DNA of 13,758 nt from Pseudomonadota bacterium. Lineage in GTDB: Bacteria > Pseudomonadota > Alphaproteobacteria > Rhizobiales > Tepidamorphaceae. The stretch is taken from assembly GCA_023435545.1 (NCBI GenBank), contig JAEYRQ010000234.1, positions 1 through 13,758 on the forward strand. The letters are read 5' to 3'. Positions 1 to 6,732 of this stretch are shown here, piece after piece; position 1 is the first letter of the stretch, and every line of letters begins with the position of its first letter. The position numbers and the translations under genes are program-made. The notes beneath the pieces were generated by a model. The model was not told the DNA's origin, ran no database searches, and worked only from the letters and a program-made list of their open reading frames with translations.

Positions 1-1350
1 GGCCATCGCCAATGCAGCTATGGCGACCATCGGGTCGGTGTCCGGGTGCAGGAACTGCCGAACCATCGCGACTGCGCCCGCCATCACCGCCGCGGCACAG
101 ACAGGTGGTACCAGCACCCGCAGCAGTTCGGCCCAGCCGATGCCGAGTGTCCTGCGCAGGACCAGGCCGTTGATGCCGGCGAACAGATAGACGCGCGCGA
201 CATGGGCGAGCATCACCGCGACGATGCCGTAATGGACCGCCACAAGCACCGTCAGCGCGGTCACAGCCGTCTGGGCGAGCGCCAGGCGGCGGATGATCAG
301 CGTGCGTCCCGCCCCGATCATCGCCGGCGGGAACAGGAAATTCAGCGGCACGGCTGCGGCGCTGAGCGCCAGCAGTGACAATAGCGGGGCGGAGTCCGCC
401 CATTGTGCGCCGGCGGCGAGCCGGATCGCAACGTCGGAGATGAGCCCCATCCCCACGAAGGCAGGCACCGCCACCAGGCTCAGCAACTGCAGATATTGCA
501 GGAAGCTCCTCCCCACCGCCCTCACCTCCCCGCCGTAGGCGGTGAGCGAGGTGATGGCGACCGAACTGACCGGCTGGATAACCAGTTGCTGGGCGAGATC
601 GAACAGCCGCCAGGCTATGCGCAGATAGCCGAGGGCGACGACGCCGAGGAAGTAGCCGACGGCGATGTCGATGATGCGCGGGTTGAGCATGTTGATCAGG
701 TTCGCCACGACGACGTCGAAGCCGACCCGCAGCAATCGCCTGGCATCGGATGCGGAGAACAGGAGGTTCGGCCGCCAGCGGAAGGCGATCATCACCAGCA
801 GCGAATAGGCGGCGGCGAAGGCGAGCTTCTGGGCGACCAGCGCATAGACACCGTAGCCGGCAGCCGCCACCCCGATCGCGGCCACGCCGCTGATCAGCGT
901 TGCGCCGGTGTTGCGCATCGCCAGGCCGCGATAGTCGAACCGTTGGCGAAGCTGGGCCTCGTGCACCTGCCCGATATTCTGCAACAGCGGCACCGGTGCC
1001 AGGAACAGCAGCAGCGTGGCCACCTGCGGCTCGCCGAACAGCATCGCGAAGGGCTGTGCCACGGCCGCGATTGCCATCAGAATTGCGAGTCCGATTGCCA
1101 GGAGCAGCCAGAACGACGTCGAACAGGCGACGCGACCCATCCGGCCGCGCTGGAGCAGTGCCTCGACCTGCCCGAACCGGCCGGACACCGTCAGCAGGTC
1201 GACCAGGGCGGCGGCCAACGCCATAAGCCCGAACTCGGCCGGCGTCAGCACCCGGGCCAGATAGACGAAGACCAGGAAGGCCACGATCTGCTGGCCGCTG
1301 TTGCCGGTGACCGTCCACAACGAGGCGCGCACCGCTCGGTGCTTCAGCAT
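1..1350 (-). CDS. Wzx-type polysaccharide flippase (PST family), C-terminus cut by window edge
   Basis: The minus-strand frame stays open from the ATG at 1350 to base 1 (450 codons, no stop), so the end lies outside the window. The protein starts MLKHRAVRASLWTVTGNSGQ and continues with a long run of hydrophobic helices broken by short Arg-rich loops (for example LARVLTPAEFG after the first helix). This is the pattern of oligosaccharide flippases of the WzxC/polysaccharide-transporter family, usually about 430-500 residues with 12-14 helices, so only a little should be missing. Such proteins move the undecaprenyl-linked repeat unit to the outer face of the inner membrane. The start lies 43 nt after the preceding glycosyltransferase stop, with a weak AAGAG ribosome site. 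A Wzx implies a Wzy polymerase, which may lie further left. The family call is firm; the substrate is unknown. Confidence 0.86.
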   Translation of the reverse strand, partial: MLKHRAVRASLWTVTGNSGQQIVAFLVFVYLARVLTPAEFGLMALAAALVDLLTVSGRFGQVEALLQRGRMGRVACSTSFWLLLAIGLAILMAIAAVAQPFAMLFGEPQVATLLLFLAPVPLLQNIGQVHEAQLRQRFDYRGLAMRNTGATLISGVAAIGVAAAGYGVYALVAQKLAFAAAYSLLVMIAFRWRPNLLFSASDARRLLRVGFDVVVANLINMLNPRIIDIAVGYFLGVVALGYLRIAWRLFDLAQQLVIQPVSSVAITSLTAYGGEVRAVGRSFLQYLQLLSLVAVPAFVGMGLISDVAIRLAAGAQWADSAPLLSLLALSAAAVPLNFLFPPAMIGAGRTLIIRRLALAQTAVTALTVLVAVHYGIVAVMLAHVARVYLFAGINGLVLRRTLGIGWAELLRVLVPPVCAAAVMAGAVAMVRQFLHPDTDPMVAIAALAMA

Positions 1351-1393
1351 CGCCGGATGCTCTTGCAGATCGCGAGGGAGGCGAGTGCCATCG

Positions 1394-2392
1394 TCATCCG
1401 CCGAGCTTGCGGCGCAGGATGCCGGGCGCCAGCAGCAGCAGATCCGGACTGGCGGCAACCCGCGCCAGCGCGCGCAGCAGCCCCCCGTCGGCGCTTGTGC
1501 GGATGTCGGCGAGGCGCGCGTAGCGGTCGAGCGCCCGGCGACGCCGCTCCAGGGCCGAGCGCGCGGCCGGCGTCAGCTTCGGACCGTATTCGTCGAGGAT
1601 CGCGCCGGACATCTCGGCGAGATTGCGCAGCGGCCAGCCGCCAGATCGCGTGAGCGAGGTCTCCCGACGGCGATAAATATAGCCGGCGTAGTCAATGCCG
1701 TAGAACGAGGCCGAACGGCAAAGGCATTCCGCATAGAGGTAGAAATCTTCGCCGACCCGGTACTCGGTCCGGTAGCGCAGGCCTTCGCGCTCCAGGAACT
1801 CGCGCCGGAACATGGGTTTCAGATAGCCGGGGTTCATCGTCCCGAAGACGCTCGCCTGCTCGAAGAACAGATCCTGGGAGATCGGCACCGGCAGGCTGCC
1901 GCGCAGGAATTCGAAGGCGATCGTGTCGCCCTCCCCATCCGGAAAGTCGCGCACATACTGGTTATCGACCACGAGGTCGGCGTCGGTCAGCCGCGCCAGC
2001 GCCAGCAGGCGCTCGATCCGGTCGGGCCGATAGAGGTCGTCCGCGTCGAGCAGCGTCACCCATTCGCCCCTGGCCGCCGCCAGCGCAGCGTTGCGGGCTG
2101 CGGCCGGACCGGCATTCTCCTCGAGATAGATCGGCGTCAAACGCCGGTCGAGCGCGGCTGCGCTACGGATGACATCCGGTGAGTTGTCGGTTGAGGCATC
2201 GTCGATGACGATCACCTCGATGTCGGCGTAGGTCTGGTCCAGTGCCGAAGCGATGGCATCGCCGACATAGTCCTCGCCATTGAAGCAAGGCACGATGATG
2301 GAGACGAGCGGCGGCGGGCCGACATGGCTGCCGGCGGCGGCGCTCCGCGCCTCCACGTCTCTTGAGACGGCAATCCGATCATCCCCATTCAT
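1394..2392 (-). CDS. Glycosyltransferase family 2 (GT-A fold)
   Basis: A 332-residue cytoplasmic GT2 enzyme without transmembrane helices. After a polar 28-residue N-terminal tail, the GT-A core begins with [19 protein letters not shown]. It has the nucleotide-binding DDAS at 64-67, the [10 protein letters not shown] loop at 92-101, and the metal-binding DADD at 116-119. This fits transfer of a sugar from a nucleotide-sugar to a growing lipid-linked repeat unit. The C-terminal third is Arg-rich and could contact the membrane surface. The start ATG overlaps the stop of the acyltransferase gene as ATGA, so translation is probably coupled. Donor and acceptor sugars cannot be read from the sequence. 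Confidence 0.92.
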   Translation of the reverse strand: MNGDDRIAVSRDVEARSAAAGSHVGPPPLVSIIVPCFNGEDYVGDAIASALDQTYADIEVIVIDDASTDNSPDVIRSAAALDRRLTPIYLEENAGPAAARNAALAAARGEWVTLLDADDLYRPDRIERLLALARLTDADLVVDNQYVRDFPDGEGDTIAFEFLRGSLPVPISQDLFFEQASVFGTMNPGYLKPMFRREFLEREGLRYRTEYRVGEDFYLYAECLCRSASFYGIDYAGYIYRRRETSLTRSGGWPLRNLAEMSGAILDEYGPKLTPAARSALERRRRALDRYARLADIRTSADGGLLRALARVAASPDLLLLAPGILRRKLGG

Positions 2393-2901
2393 CTTGCATC
2401 CCCTGCCACCCTCTGATGCCGTTCCTCCGGCTCATCGAACGCGCCTTCGGCGACGAGCCGCAGCTTGGTTTCCTCTGCATCGCTGAACCGCCCGTAGCAG
2501 CCGACCTCGATGCCGCTGCGGATCACCCGTGCCGGGTTGCCGGCCACCACGGAGCGCGGCGGCACGTCCCTGGTCACGACGCTGCCCGATCCGATGATCG
2601 AGCCATCGCCGATCGTGACGCCCGGCAGGATCATGCTGCGCGCGCCGATGAAGCAGCGCCGGCCAATGCGCGTGTGCAGGTAGAGCCCGCGCGTCATGTC
2701 GTGGGCGAGGATCGCGGCTTCGAAGGCGATGTAGGATTCCGCGCCGACATGAATGCCGCGCGGATAGGTCCTGTCGAAGCGGGCACTCAGCGAGAAGGTC
2801 GCCGTGGGGTCGATGTCCATTCCCCAGACCCGCGTGTAGACGAGCCATTTCGCCCTCACCAGCGCGCGGCGCAACCACAGGAGCCGGTTCAGGCTACGCA
2901 T
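2389..2901 (-). CDS. Left-handed beta-helix acyltransferase (WcaF/NodL-like)
   Basis: A 170-residue protein with hexapeptide repeats of the left-handed beta-helix fold, clearest from about 45 to 128 ([20 protein letters not shown], then [27 protein letters not shown]). The VVAGNPA ending of the helix is typical of WcaF/NodL/Maa-type O-acetyltransferases. His67 in the ILAHDM segment is a plausible catalytic base. The likely role is acetylation, or another acyl decoration, of a sugar in the exopolysaccharide repeat. The ATG at 2901 overlaps the stop of the upstream GT4 gene by 8 nt and has GAGG about 9 nt upstream. A longer form would need a TTG at 2934 inside the GT4 gene and is not preferred. 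A serine-acetyltransferase-like role is less likely given the neighbours. Confidence 0.88.
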   Translation of the reverse strand: MRSLNRLLWLRRALVRAKWLVYTRVWGMDIDPTATFSLSARFDRTYPRGIHVGAESYIAFEAAILAHDMTRGLYLHTRIGRRCFIGARSMILPGVTIGDGSIIGSGSVVTRDVPPRSVVAGNPARVIRSGIEVGCYGRFSDAEETKLRLVAEGAFDEPEERHQRVAGDAR

Positions 2902-4102
2902 GTTGCTCGACCTCGGCGGTGCGGGCCGGGGCAAACCGCTCGTAGGCGGAGACCAGTTTCTCCGCCTCGCGATCCCAGCTGAAGGCGTGGTCCGCTAGGG
3001 CCAATGCGCGGCGCCCGGCCTGCCGTCGATGATCCTCATCCTCGATCAGCGGCAGGCAGGCGCGCGCCAGGCCCTCCGGCGTCGCGTCCTGCGCATACAC
3101 ACCGGCGGAACCGAGCAGGCGCCGCGTTTCCGACAGGGGATAGGCGACGCTCGGGATGCCGAGGGCGGAGTACTCGAACACCTTGTTCATGCTGATCTTG
3201 TCGTTGTACGGGTTCATCGGGTCCGGAATGACGCCGATGTCGAAGCTGCTCATCGCCGCCAGCAGCGCATCGCCGCGCAGGTAGCCGGTAAAGGCGATTC
3301 GATCTGCAACGCCCAGTTCCTCCGCCAGCACCTTGACGGACGCCAATGCCGGCCCGTCGCCGACGACGACAGCGCGGATCTGCGGATGGCCGAGATCGTC
3401 GGCAAGGTGCCGGACACAGCGGACCAGATGATCGACACCGTCCTGGTCGGCGATAACTCCGATGTATCCGAGCACCACCGGTGCGCCCTGGCGGAGTTCG
3501 CGATTCGGCGCGACGCGGCGAATGCGGTTTCGGTCAGGGACGCTGTAGACGGTGATGACGTCGTCCGGATGCATGCCGCCGCGACCGATGGCGAGCTGTC
3601 GGTAGGTCTCATTGGCCGAGACCACCATGTCGGCGGTGGCGAAGGTCAGTCGCTCAGCGAGCTTCAACACCCGATGGAACATGCCGCGGCGGCCGAACTT
3701 TGCCTCGAACAGCTCCGGGCAGACGTCGTGATGATCGAAGACGTAGCGCTTGCCCATCAGCTTGTAGGGAGCCGCGACGAGAAAGATCAGGTCGGGCGGA
3801 TTGCAGGCCTGGATGACGTCGAAGCCCTTGGTACGCCAGATGCGGAACAGCAGCCTCGCCTGATGGAACAGCGCGGTTCCGTACTCGAGCAGAAACCCCC
3901 ATTTGCCGGTCGCCTCGAGCGGCAGTGGGTGGCGGTGGATGTCGATGCCGTCGATACGCTCGAAAGTCTTTGGATGCTGGTCGTTGAGTGGACAGATCAC
4001 CGATACCTGCCAGCCCGCCTCCGACAGGGCGCGCGCCTCCTGCCAGACGCGGCGGTCGAAGGGGACGGGCAGGTTTTCGACGATAATCACGCAAGATTGC
4101 AT
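2894..4102 (-). CDS. Glycosyltransferase family 4 (GT-B fold)
   Basis: A 402-residue GT-B enzyme. The N-terminal domain opens with the [16 protein letters not shown] segment seen in exopolysaccharide GT4 enzymes and holds FDHHDVCPE near 122-130. The C-terminal nucleotide-sugar domain begins around 210 ([11 protein letters not shown]). It has GDGP near 248 and the acidic donor-binding region [15 protein letters not shown] near 297-311, a variant of the retaining GT4 E-x7-E motif. The start chosen is the ATG at 4102, preceded by GGAGG with a 6-nt spacer. The frame extends further upstream to a TTG at 4177, but that adds an Arg/Pro-rich tail without a good ribosome site. A 130-bp gap separates it from ugd. 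It probably adds one sugar, possibly glucuronate, to the repeat unit; specificity is inferred only from the ugd neighbour. Confidence 0.92.
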   Translation of the reverse strand: MQSCVIIVENLPVPFDRRVWQEARALSEAGWQVSVICPLNDQHPKTFERIDGIDIHRHPLPLEATGKWGFLLEYGTALFHQARLLFRIWRTKGFDVIQACNPPDLIFLVAAPYKLMGKRYVFDHHDVCPELFEAKFGRRGMFHRVLKLAERLTFATADMVVSANETYRQLAIGRGGMHPDDVITVYSVPDRNRIRRVAPNRELRQGAPVVLGYIGVIADQDGVDHLVRCVRHLADDLGHPQIRAVVVGDGPALASVKVLAEELGVADRIAFTGYLRGDALLAAMSSFDIGVIPDPMNPYNDKISMNKVFEYSALGIPSVAYPLSETRRLLGSAGVYAQDATPEGLARACLPLIEDEDHRRQAGRRALALADHAFSWDREAEKLVSAYERFAPARTAEVEQHA

Positions 4103-4213
4103 TCTCGGCCTCCAAAGCAGGACAAGTCGAACGAGACGGGGCGCCGGGCTCGAGAGCCGCGGACGCGATGAGGGCAACTCTTTGAATTCAGGTGCTGGCG
4201 AGGGCCGGCCGTT

Positions 4214-4232
4214 CGCCCGCTGTCGCCGGGCG
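4214..4232 (-). terminator. GC hairpin directly after the ugd stop codon
   Basis: On the coding strand CGCCCG-GCGACAG-CGGGCG follows the TGA with no gap: a perfect 6-bp stem with a 7-nt loop. No T-run follows, so it is not a classical intrinsic terminator. It could stabilise the ugd mRNA 3' end, reduce read-through into the GT4 gene, or act as a pause. The sugar-transferase gene 2.5 kb upstream has the same arrangement. Function is not shown. Confidence 0.3.
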
Positions 4233-5579
4233 TCAGGCGGTCTTCGCGAGCCTGAGCCGTGCCGGGATATCGACGTCCGGCCGACCGATGCTGATGTAGC
4301 GAATGCCTTCCCGCAGCATCTCTTCGGGACGGTAGACGTTGCGCAGATCGATGACCAACGGCTCGGCCAGGACGTCCTTGAGCCGTCGCAGATCGAGTGC
4401 CCGGAACATGCTCCATTCGGTGAGGATCACGACGGCGTCCGCGCCCTCGGCGCAGCCGTAGGCATCGTCCGCGTATGCAACGTCGCCGAGCAACGGGCGT
4501 GCCTGTTCCATGCCCACGGGATCGTAGCAGCGCACACTGGCACCCGCCGCTGTCAGCGCGGCGACGATCGGGATCGAGGGGGCCTCGCGCATGTCGTCGG
4601 TGTTCGGCTTGAAGGTAAGTCCCAGCACCGCGATGCGCTTGCCCTCGACCGAGCCGCCGCACGCGTGAACGATACGTTCGGCCATCTGTACCTTGCGCGT
4701 CTCGTTCACCGCCTCGACAGCCTCGACGAGGCGGCTCGGCGCACCAAGTTCGCGTGCTGTCTCGACAAGTGCGCGTATATCTTTGGGAAAGCAGCTTCCA
4801 CCGAAGCCGGGACCAGCGTGCAGGAACTTCGGGCCGATGCGATTGTCCAGCCCAATGCCGCGGGCGACCTCCTGGACGTCGGCGCCGGCCATCTCGCAGA
4901 TGTCGGCCATTTCGTTGATGAAGGTGATCTTGGTCGCGAGGAACGCGTTGGCGGCATACTTGATGATCTCGGCGGTGCGCCGGCGTGTGAACAGGATCGG
5001 TGCCGCGTTCAGGTAGAGCGGCCGGTAGACTTCGTGCATCACCACCTGACCGCGGGGATCCTCGAGCCCCACCACGATGCGGTCCGGGTGCTTGAAATCG
5101 TCGATCGCAGCGCCTTCACGCAGGAATTCGGGGTTCGAGACGATGACGGTATCGGCTTCCGGGCGGACACGCCGAACGATGCGTTCCACCTCGTCGCCCG
5201 TGCCGACGGGTACGGTCGATTTCACCGCGATGACGGTGAAGCCCTCGACCACGCGCGCCACCTCCTCGGCTGCGGCATAGACGTAGCCGAGGTCTGCCTT
5301 GCCGTCACCGCGACGGGAGGGCGTTCCCACTGCGATGAAGACGGCCTCTGCGGACCGTACAGCCTCGGCAGTGTCGGTCGTGAAGCGAAGGCGATTCTCC
5401 AGGACATTCCGCGCGACGAGTTCGTCCAGGCCAGGCTCGAAGATCGGGATCTCTCCCCGAAGCAACGCCGCGATCTTGCCCTCGTCCTTGTCCACGCAGG
5501 TCACCACGTGGCCAAAATCCGTCAGGCAGGCAGCCGACACCAGTCCGACATAGCCCGTGCCGATCATGGCTAGATGCAT
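4233..5579 (-). CDS. ugd: UDP-glucose 6-dehydrogenase
   Basis: A full-length (448 aa) UDP-glucose/GDP-mannose dehydrogenase that oxidises UDP-glucose to UDP-glucuronate using two NAD+. The N-terminal Rossmann domain carries the GTGYVG dinucleotide-binding turn at 7-12. SNPEFLREGAAIDDF starts at 148, and the active-site segment GPGFGGSCFPKD has the catalytic Cys263, with Lys207 in the helix before it. The C-terminal UDP-binding domain (about 315-440) contains LGLTFKPNTDDMREAPS. The ATG at 5579 has a strong GAGGAG ribosome site. The gene supplies glucuronic acid for the exopolysaccharide, or a precursor for galacturonate or pentoses. Its leader contains a perfect ops element and is the first target downstream of the NusG-like gene. 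UDP-glucose rather than GDP-mannose specificity is the most likely reading but rests on similarity. Confidence 0.96.
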   Translation of the reverse strand: MHLAMIGTGYVGLVSAACLTDFGHVVTCVDKDEGKIAALLRGEIPIFEPGLDELVARNVLENRLRFTTDTAEAVRSAEAVFIAVGTPSRRGDGKADLGYVYAAAEEVARVVEGFTVIAVKSTVPVGTGDEVERIVRRVRPEADTVIVSNPEFLREGAAIDDFKHPDRIVVGLEDPRGQVVMHEVYRPLYLNAAPILFTRRRTAEIIKYAANAFLATKITFINEMADICEMAGADVQEVARGIGLDNRIGPKFLHAGPGFGGSCFPKDIRALVETARELGAPSRLVEAVEAVNETRKVQMAERIVHACGGSVEGKRIAVLGLTFKPNTDDMREAPSIPIVAALTAAGASVRCYDPVGMEQARPLLGDVAYADDAYGCAEGADAVVILTEWSMFRALDLRRLKDVLAEPLVIDLRNVYRPEEMLREGIRYISIGRPDVDIPARLRLAKTA

Positions 5580-5629
5580 GACACTCCTCGATGCTCGTAT
5601 GTCATTGATTTCACGTGTCGGGATGCGGC

Positions 5630-5641
5630 CACGCTACCGCC
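5630..5641 (-). promoter_or_regulatory. ops element (RfaH-recruitment site) in the ugd leader
   Basis: Read 5'->3' on the coding strand the bases are GGCGGTAGCGTG. This matches the enterobacterial ops consensus GGCGGTAGnnT completely and also carries the CGTG seen in classical E. coli sites. The inner CG-GTAG-CG can form the small non-template hairpin known from RfaH recruitment. It lies about 50 nt upstream of the ugd ATG and about 114 nt downstream of the stop of an RfaH-like NusG paralog. No second copy was seen in the other leaders. The match is direct observation; function in this organism is inferred. Confidence 0.7.
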
Positions 5642-5689
5642 GTTCGGGTGACATCGGTGATGCCATCCGTTGCAACCCGTACCAGTCCG

Positions 5690-5740
5690 TTGCAGCCCAT
5701 TCCTTGGGCAGCCCAATGCTGGGCAGCCGGGACCGCAGCC
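5690..5740 (-). repeat. Short CAGCCC/TGGGC repeats and nested palindromes
   Basis: Between the NusG-like stop and the ops site the plus strand repeats CAGCCC (or CAGCCG) at about 5693, 5709, 5725 and 5735. TGGGCAGCC occurs twice, 15 bp apart (5705 and 5720). TTGGGC-A-GCCCAA (5704-5716) is a perfect interrupted palindrome. Two small hairpins, GCCCA/TGGGC at 5695-5709 and 5711-5724, compete with it. No T-run follows. The region could be a pausing, attenuation or protein-binding site ahead of ops. Confidence 0.4.
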
Positions 5741-5754
5741 CCGACGGATCGCGC

Positions 5755-6435
5755 CTATCTCGAGATCGGCGCGACCGTGTTCCTGGGCAGCGTCAGGCTG
5801 ACACCGCCCAGGATATCGAGCAGGACGCTGACGCGATCGGCCGGGCTCAATTGCTCGAGAGTTCCGACGAGATCAGCGAACGGACCTCCGGTCACCATGA
5901 CCGGCTGGCCCTCATCAACGTCCTGCTGGAGACAGAGGATTCCGGCGCCGTCGGTGCGAGCGATCATCTGCTCGACCAGGCCCTGGGGAACGGCTTCCGG
6001 CGTGGAGCCGCTCATCACGAGGTGCCGGACCCCGAACGTGCTGTTGATGACGCGCCAATGATCGCGCGTCGGATCGAAGCTCACGAAGAGGTAGCATGGG
6101 AAATATGCCGTCAGCACGGTTTCCACCCGGCGCGCATGCCGGCGCGTCTTGAAGCGCTGCGGCAAGAAAACCGCAAACCCTTGATACGCGAGGTATCGTG
6201 CCGCCGTGGACTCGCGGTTGGGATGGGTATGCACGGCAAACCAGCGCCTGCCATCGACCGTCCCGTTCCGCTTGTCCGAAATGCGAACCTGTGCGTCCCC
6301 GACGGCGCCATCGCGTGCAGCTTCTCCATCCCCGTTTCGAAGGTGTGCGGGTCTGTTCGCACGCCCTGACCTCTCCTGAATCAATCCTTCGGCTGCGCGG
6401 CCCTTGGCCCCGCGCCAGCTAGACTTCTCCTGCAT
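5755..6435 (-). CDS. NusG paralog, RfaH-like transcription antiterminator
   Basis: A specialised NusG-family elongation factor. The NGN domain runs from about residue 64 (RRWFAVHTHPNRESTAARYL) to 165, and the KOW domain from about 174 to 224 (GQPVMVTGGPFADLVGTLEQ, then RVSVLLDILGG). The stretch YFPCYLFVSFDP...INSTFGVRHLV...VP aligns closely with E. coli RfaH. Residues matching RfaH His65, Asn70 and Thr72 are present (His126, Asn131, Thr133), while Arg73 is replaced by Phe. Such proteins bind RNA polymerase at ops and suppress pausing and termination in long polysaccharide operons; an exact ops site lies just downstream. The 5' end is uncertain. From the ATG at 6435 there is an unusual 61-residue extension with poor codon periodicity, and the best ribosome site precedes a GTG at 6362 in another frame. 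A one-base shift near 6297-6300 would join the two into a protein of about 202 aa. Confidence 0.88.
   Translation of the reverse strand: MQEKSSWRGAKGRAAEGLIQERSGRANRPAHLRNGDGEAARDGAVGDAQVRISDKRNGTVDGRRWFAVHTHPNRESTAARYLAYQGFAVFLPQRFKTRRHARRVETVLTAYFPCYLFVSFDPTRDHWRVINSTFGVRHLVMSGSTPEAVPQGLVEQMIARTDGAGILCLQQDVDEGQPVMVTGGPFADLVGTLEQLSPADRVSVLLDILGGVSLTLPRNTVAPISR
6360..6377 (-). promoter_or_regulatory. Strong Shine-Dalgarno and GTG in a different frame inside the NusG-like gene
   Basis: On the coding strand AGGAGAGG (6377-6370) stands 7 nt before a GTG (6362-6360). It is the best ribosome site near this gene, but the GTG opens a frame different from that of the NGN domain. The alternative frame begins MRTDPHTFETGMEKLHAMAP and has G or C at most third positions, whereas the frame from the upstream ATG does not over the same stretch. 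This suggests the true start with a frameshift afterwards. Confidence 0.45.
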
Positions 6436-6732
6436 ATCAGATACGCCTGTCCCGCCTGACCGGCCGCCCCCGCAGCCGAAGTATCCGATAGCCCCAAAAA
6501 CCAGCTAACCCCTACTCCTCATTAGGAAAATTCCCTCGATACAGGGTCTTATCCTATCGTTGCTCTGCGTCCATTCCATGACCGACCCGACCATGCGCCT
6601 TCCCCGCACTCAAACCCGGAGAACGTGCCGCGCACGCCCGAACCGGGACCCCGCCGATGTTGGATGTTTCCGCCCAAGAACGTCTACCCAGGGGGTCTTG
6701 TCGCCCCTGTGGTACGGCGAGCGCCGCGCCGT
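6436..6732 (-). promoter_or_regulatory. Leader between sugar transferase and NusG-like gene
   Basis: A 297-bp gap with no convincing coding frame. The half near the NusG-like gene (about 6485-6560) is AT-richer than its surroundings. On the coding strand it contains GGGAATTTTCC, CTAATGAGGAG and TAGGGGTTAG, followed by a T-rich stretch. The TAGGG pieces resemble ATTAGGGAT in the leader of the sugar transferase (near 8260). A promoter or regulator site is plausible, but no clear -35/-10 pair could be assigned. The other half begins with the hairpin at 6714-6732. Confidence 0.3.
6714..6732 (-). terminator. GC hairpin directly after the sugar-transferase stop codon
   Basis: Immediately after the TGA the coding strand reads ACGGCG-CGGCGCT-CGCCGT: a perfect 6-bp stem with a 7-nt loop. 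No T-run follows. The geometry equals that of the hairpin after ugd (6-7-6, zero distance from the stop). It may protect mRNA ends or cause partial, possibly Rho-assisted, termination; this is not shown. Confidence 0.3.

Noticed and set aside
403..1653. Plus-strand open frame of 416 codons
   Set aside because: It lies opposite the flippase and the end of the GT2 gene. Its product is rich in Gln, His, Arg and Asp with no domain, as expected for the antisense of GC-rich membrane-protein codons.
3029..5573. Long plus-strand open frames (380 and 556 codons) opposite GT4 and ugd
   Set aside because: No recognisable motif and low-complexity charged composition. The minus strand over the same region encodes clear enzymes with catalytic residues and ribosome sites.
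5642..5690. Full JUMPStart element around ops
   Set aside because: CTGGTA occurs on the coding strand upstream of ops, as in JUMPStart, but spacing and the remaining bases do not match. Only the ops core is called.
6500..6525. Second ops-like site (GGAGTAGGGGTT) before the NusG-like gene
   Set aside because: It differs from GGCGGTAGnnT at key positions, so it is not called.
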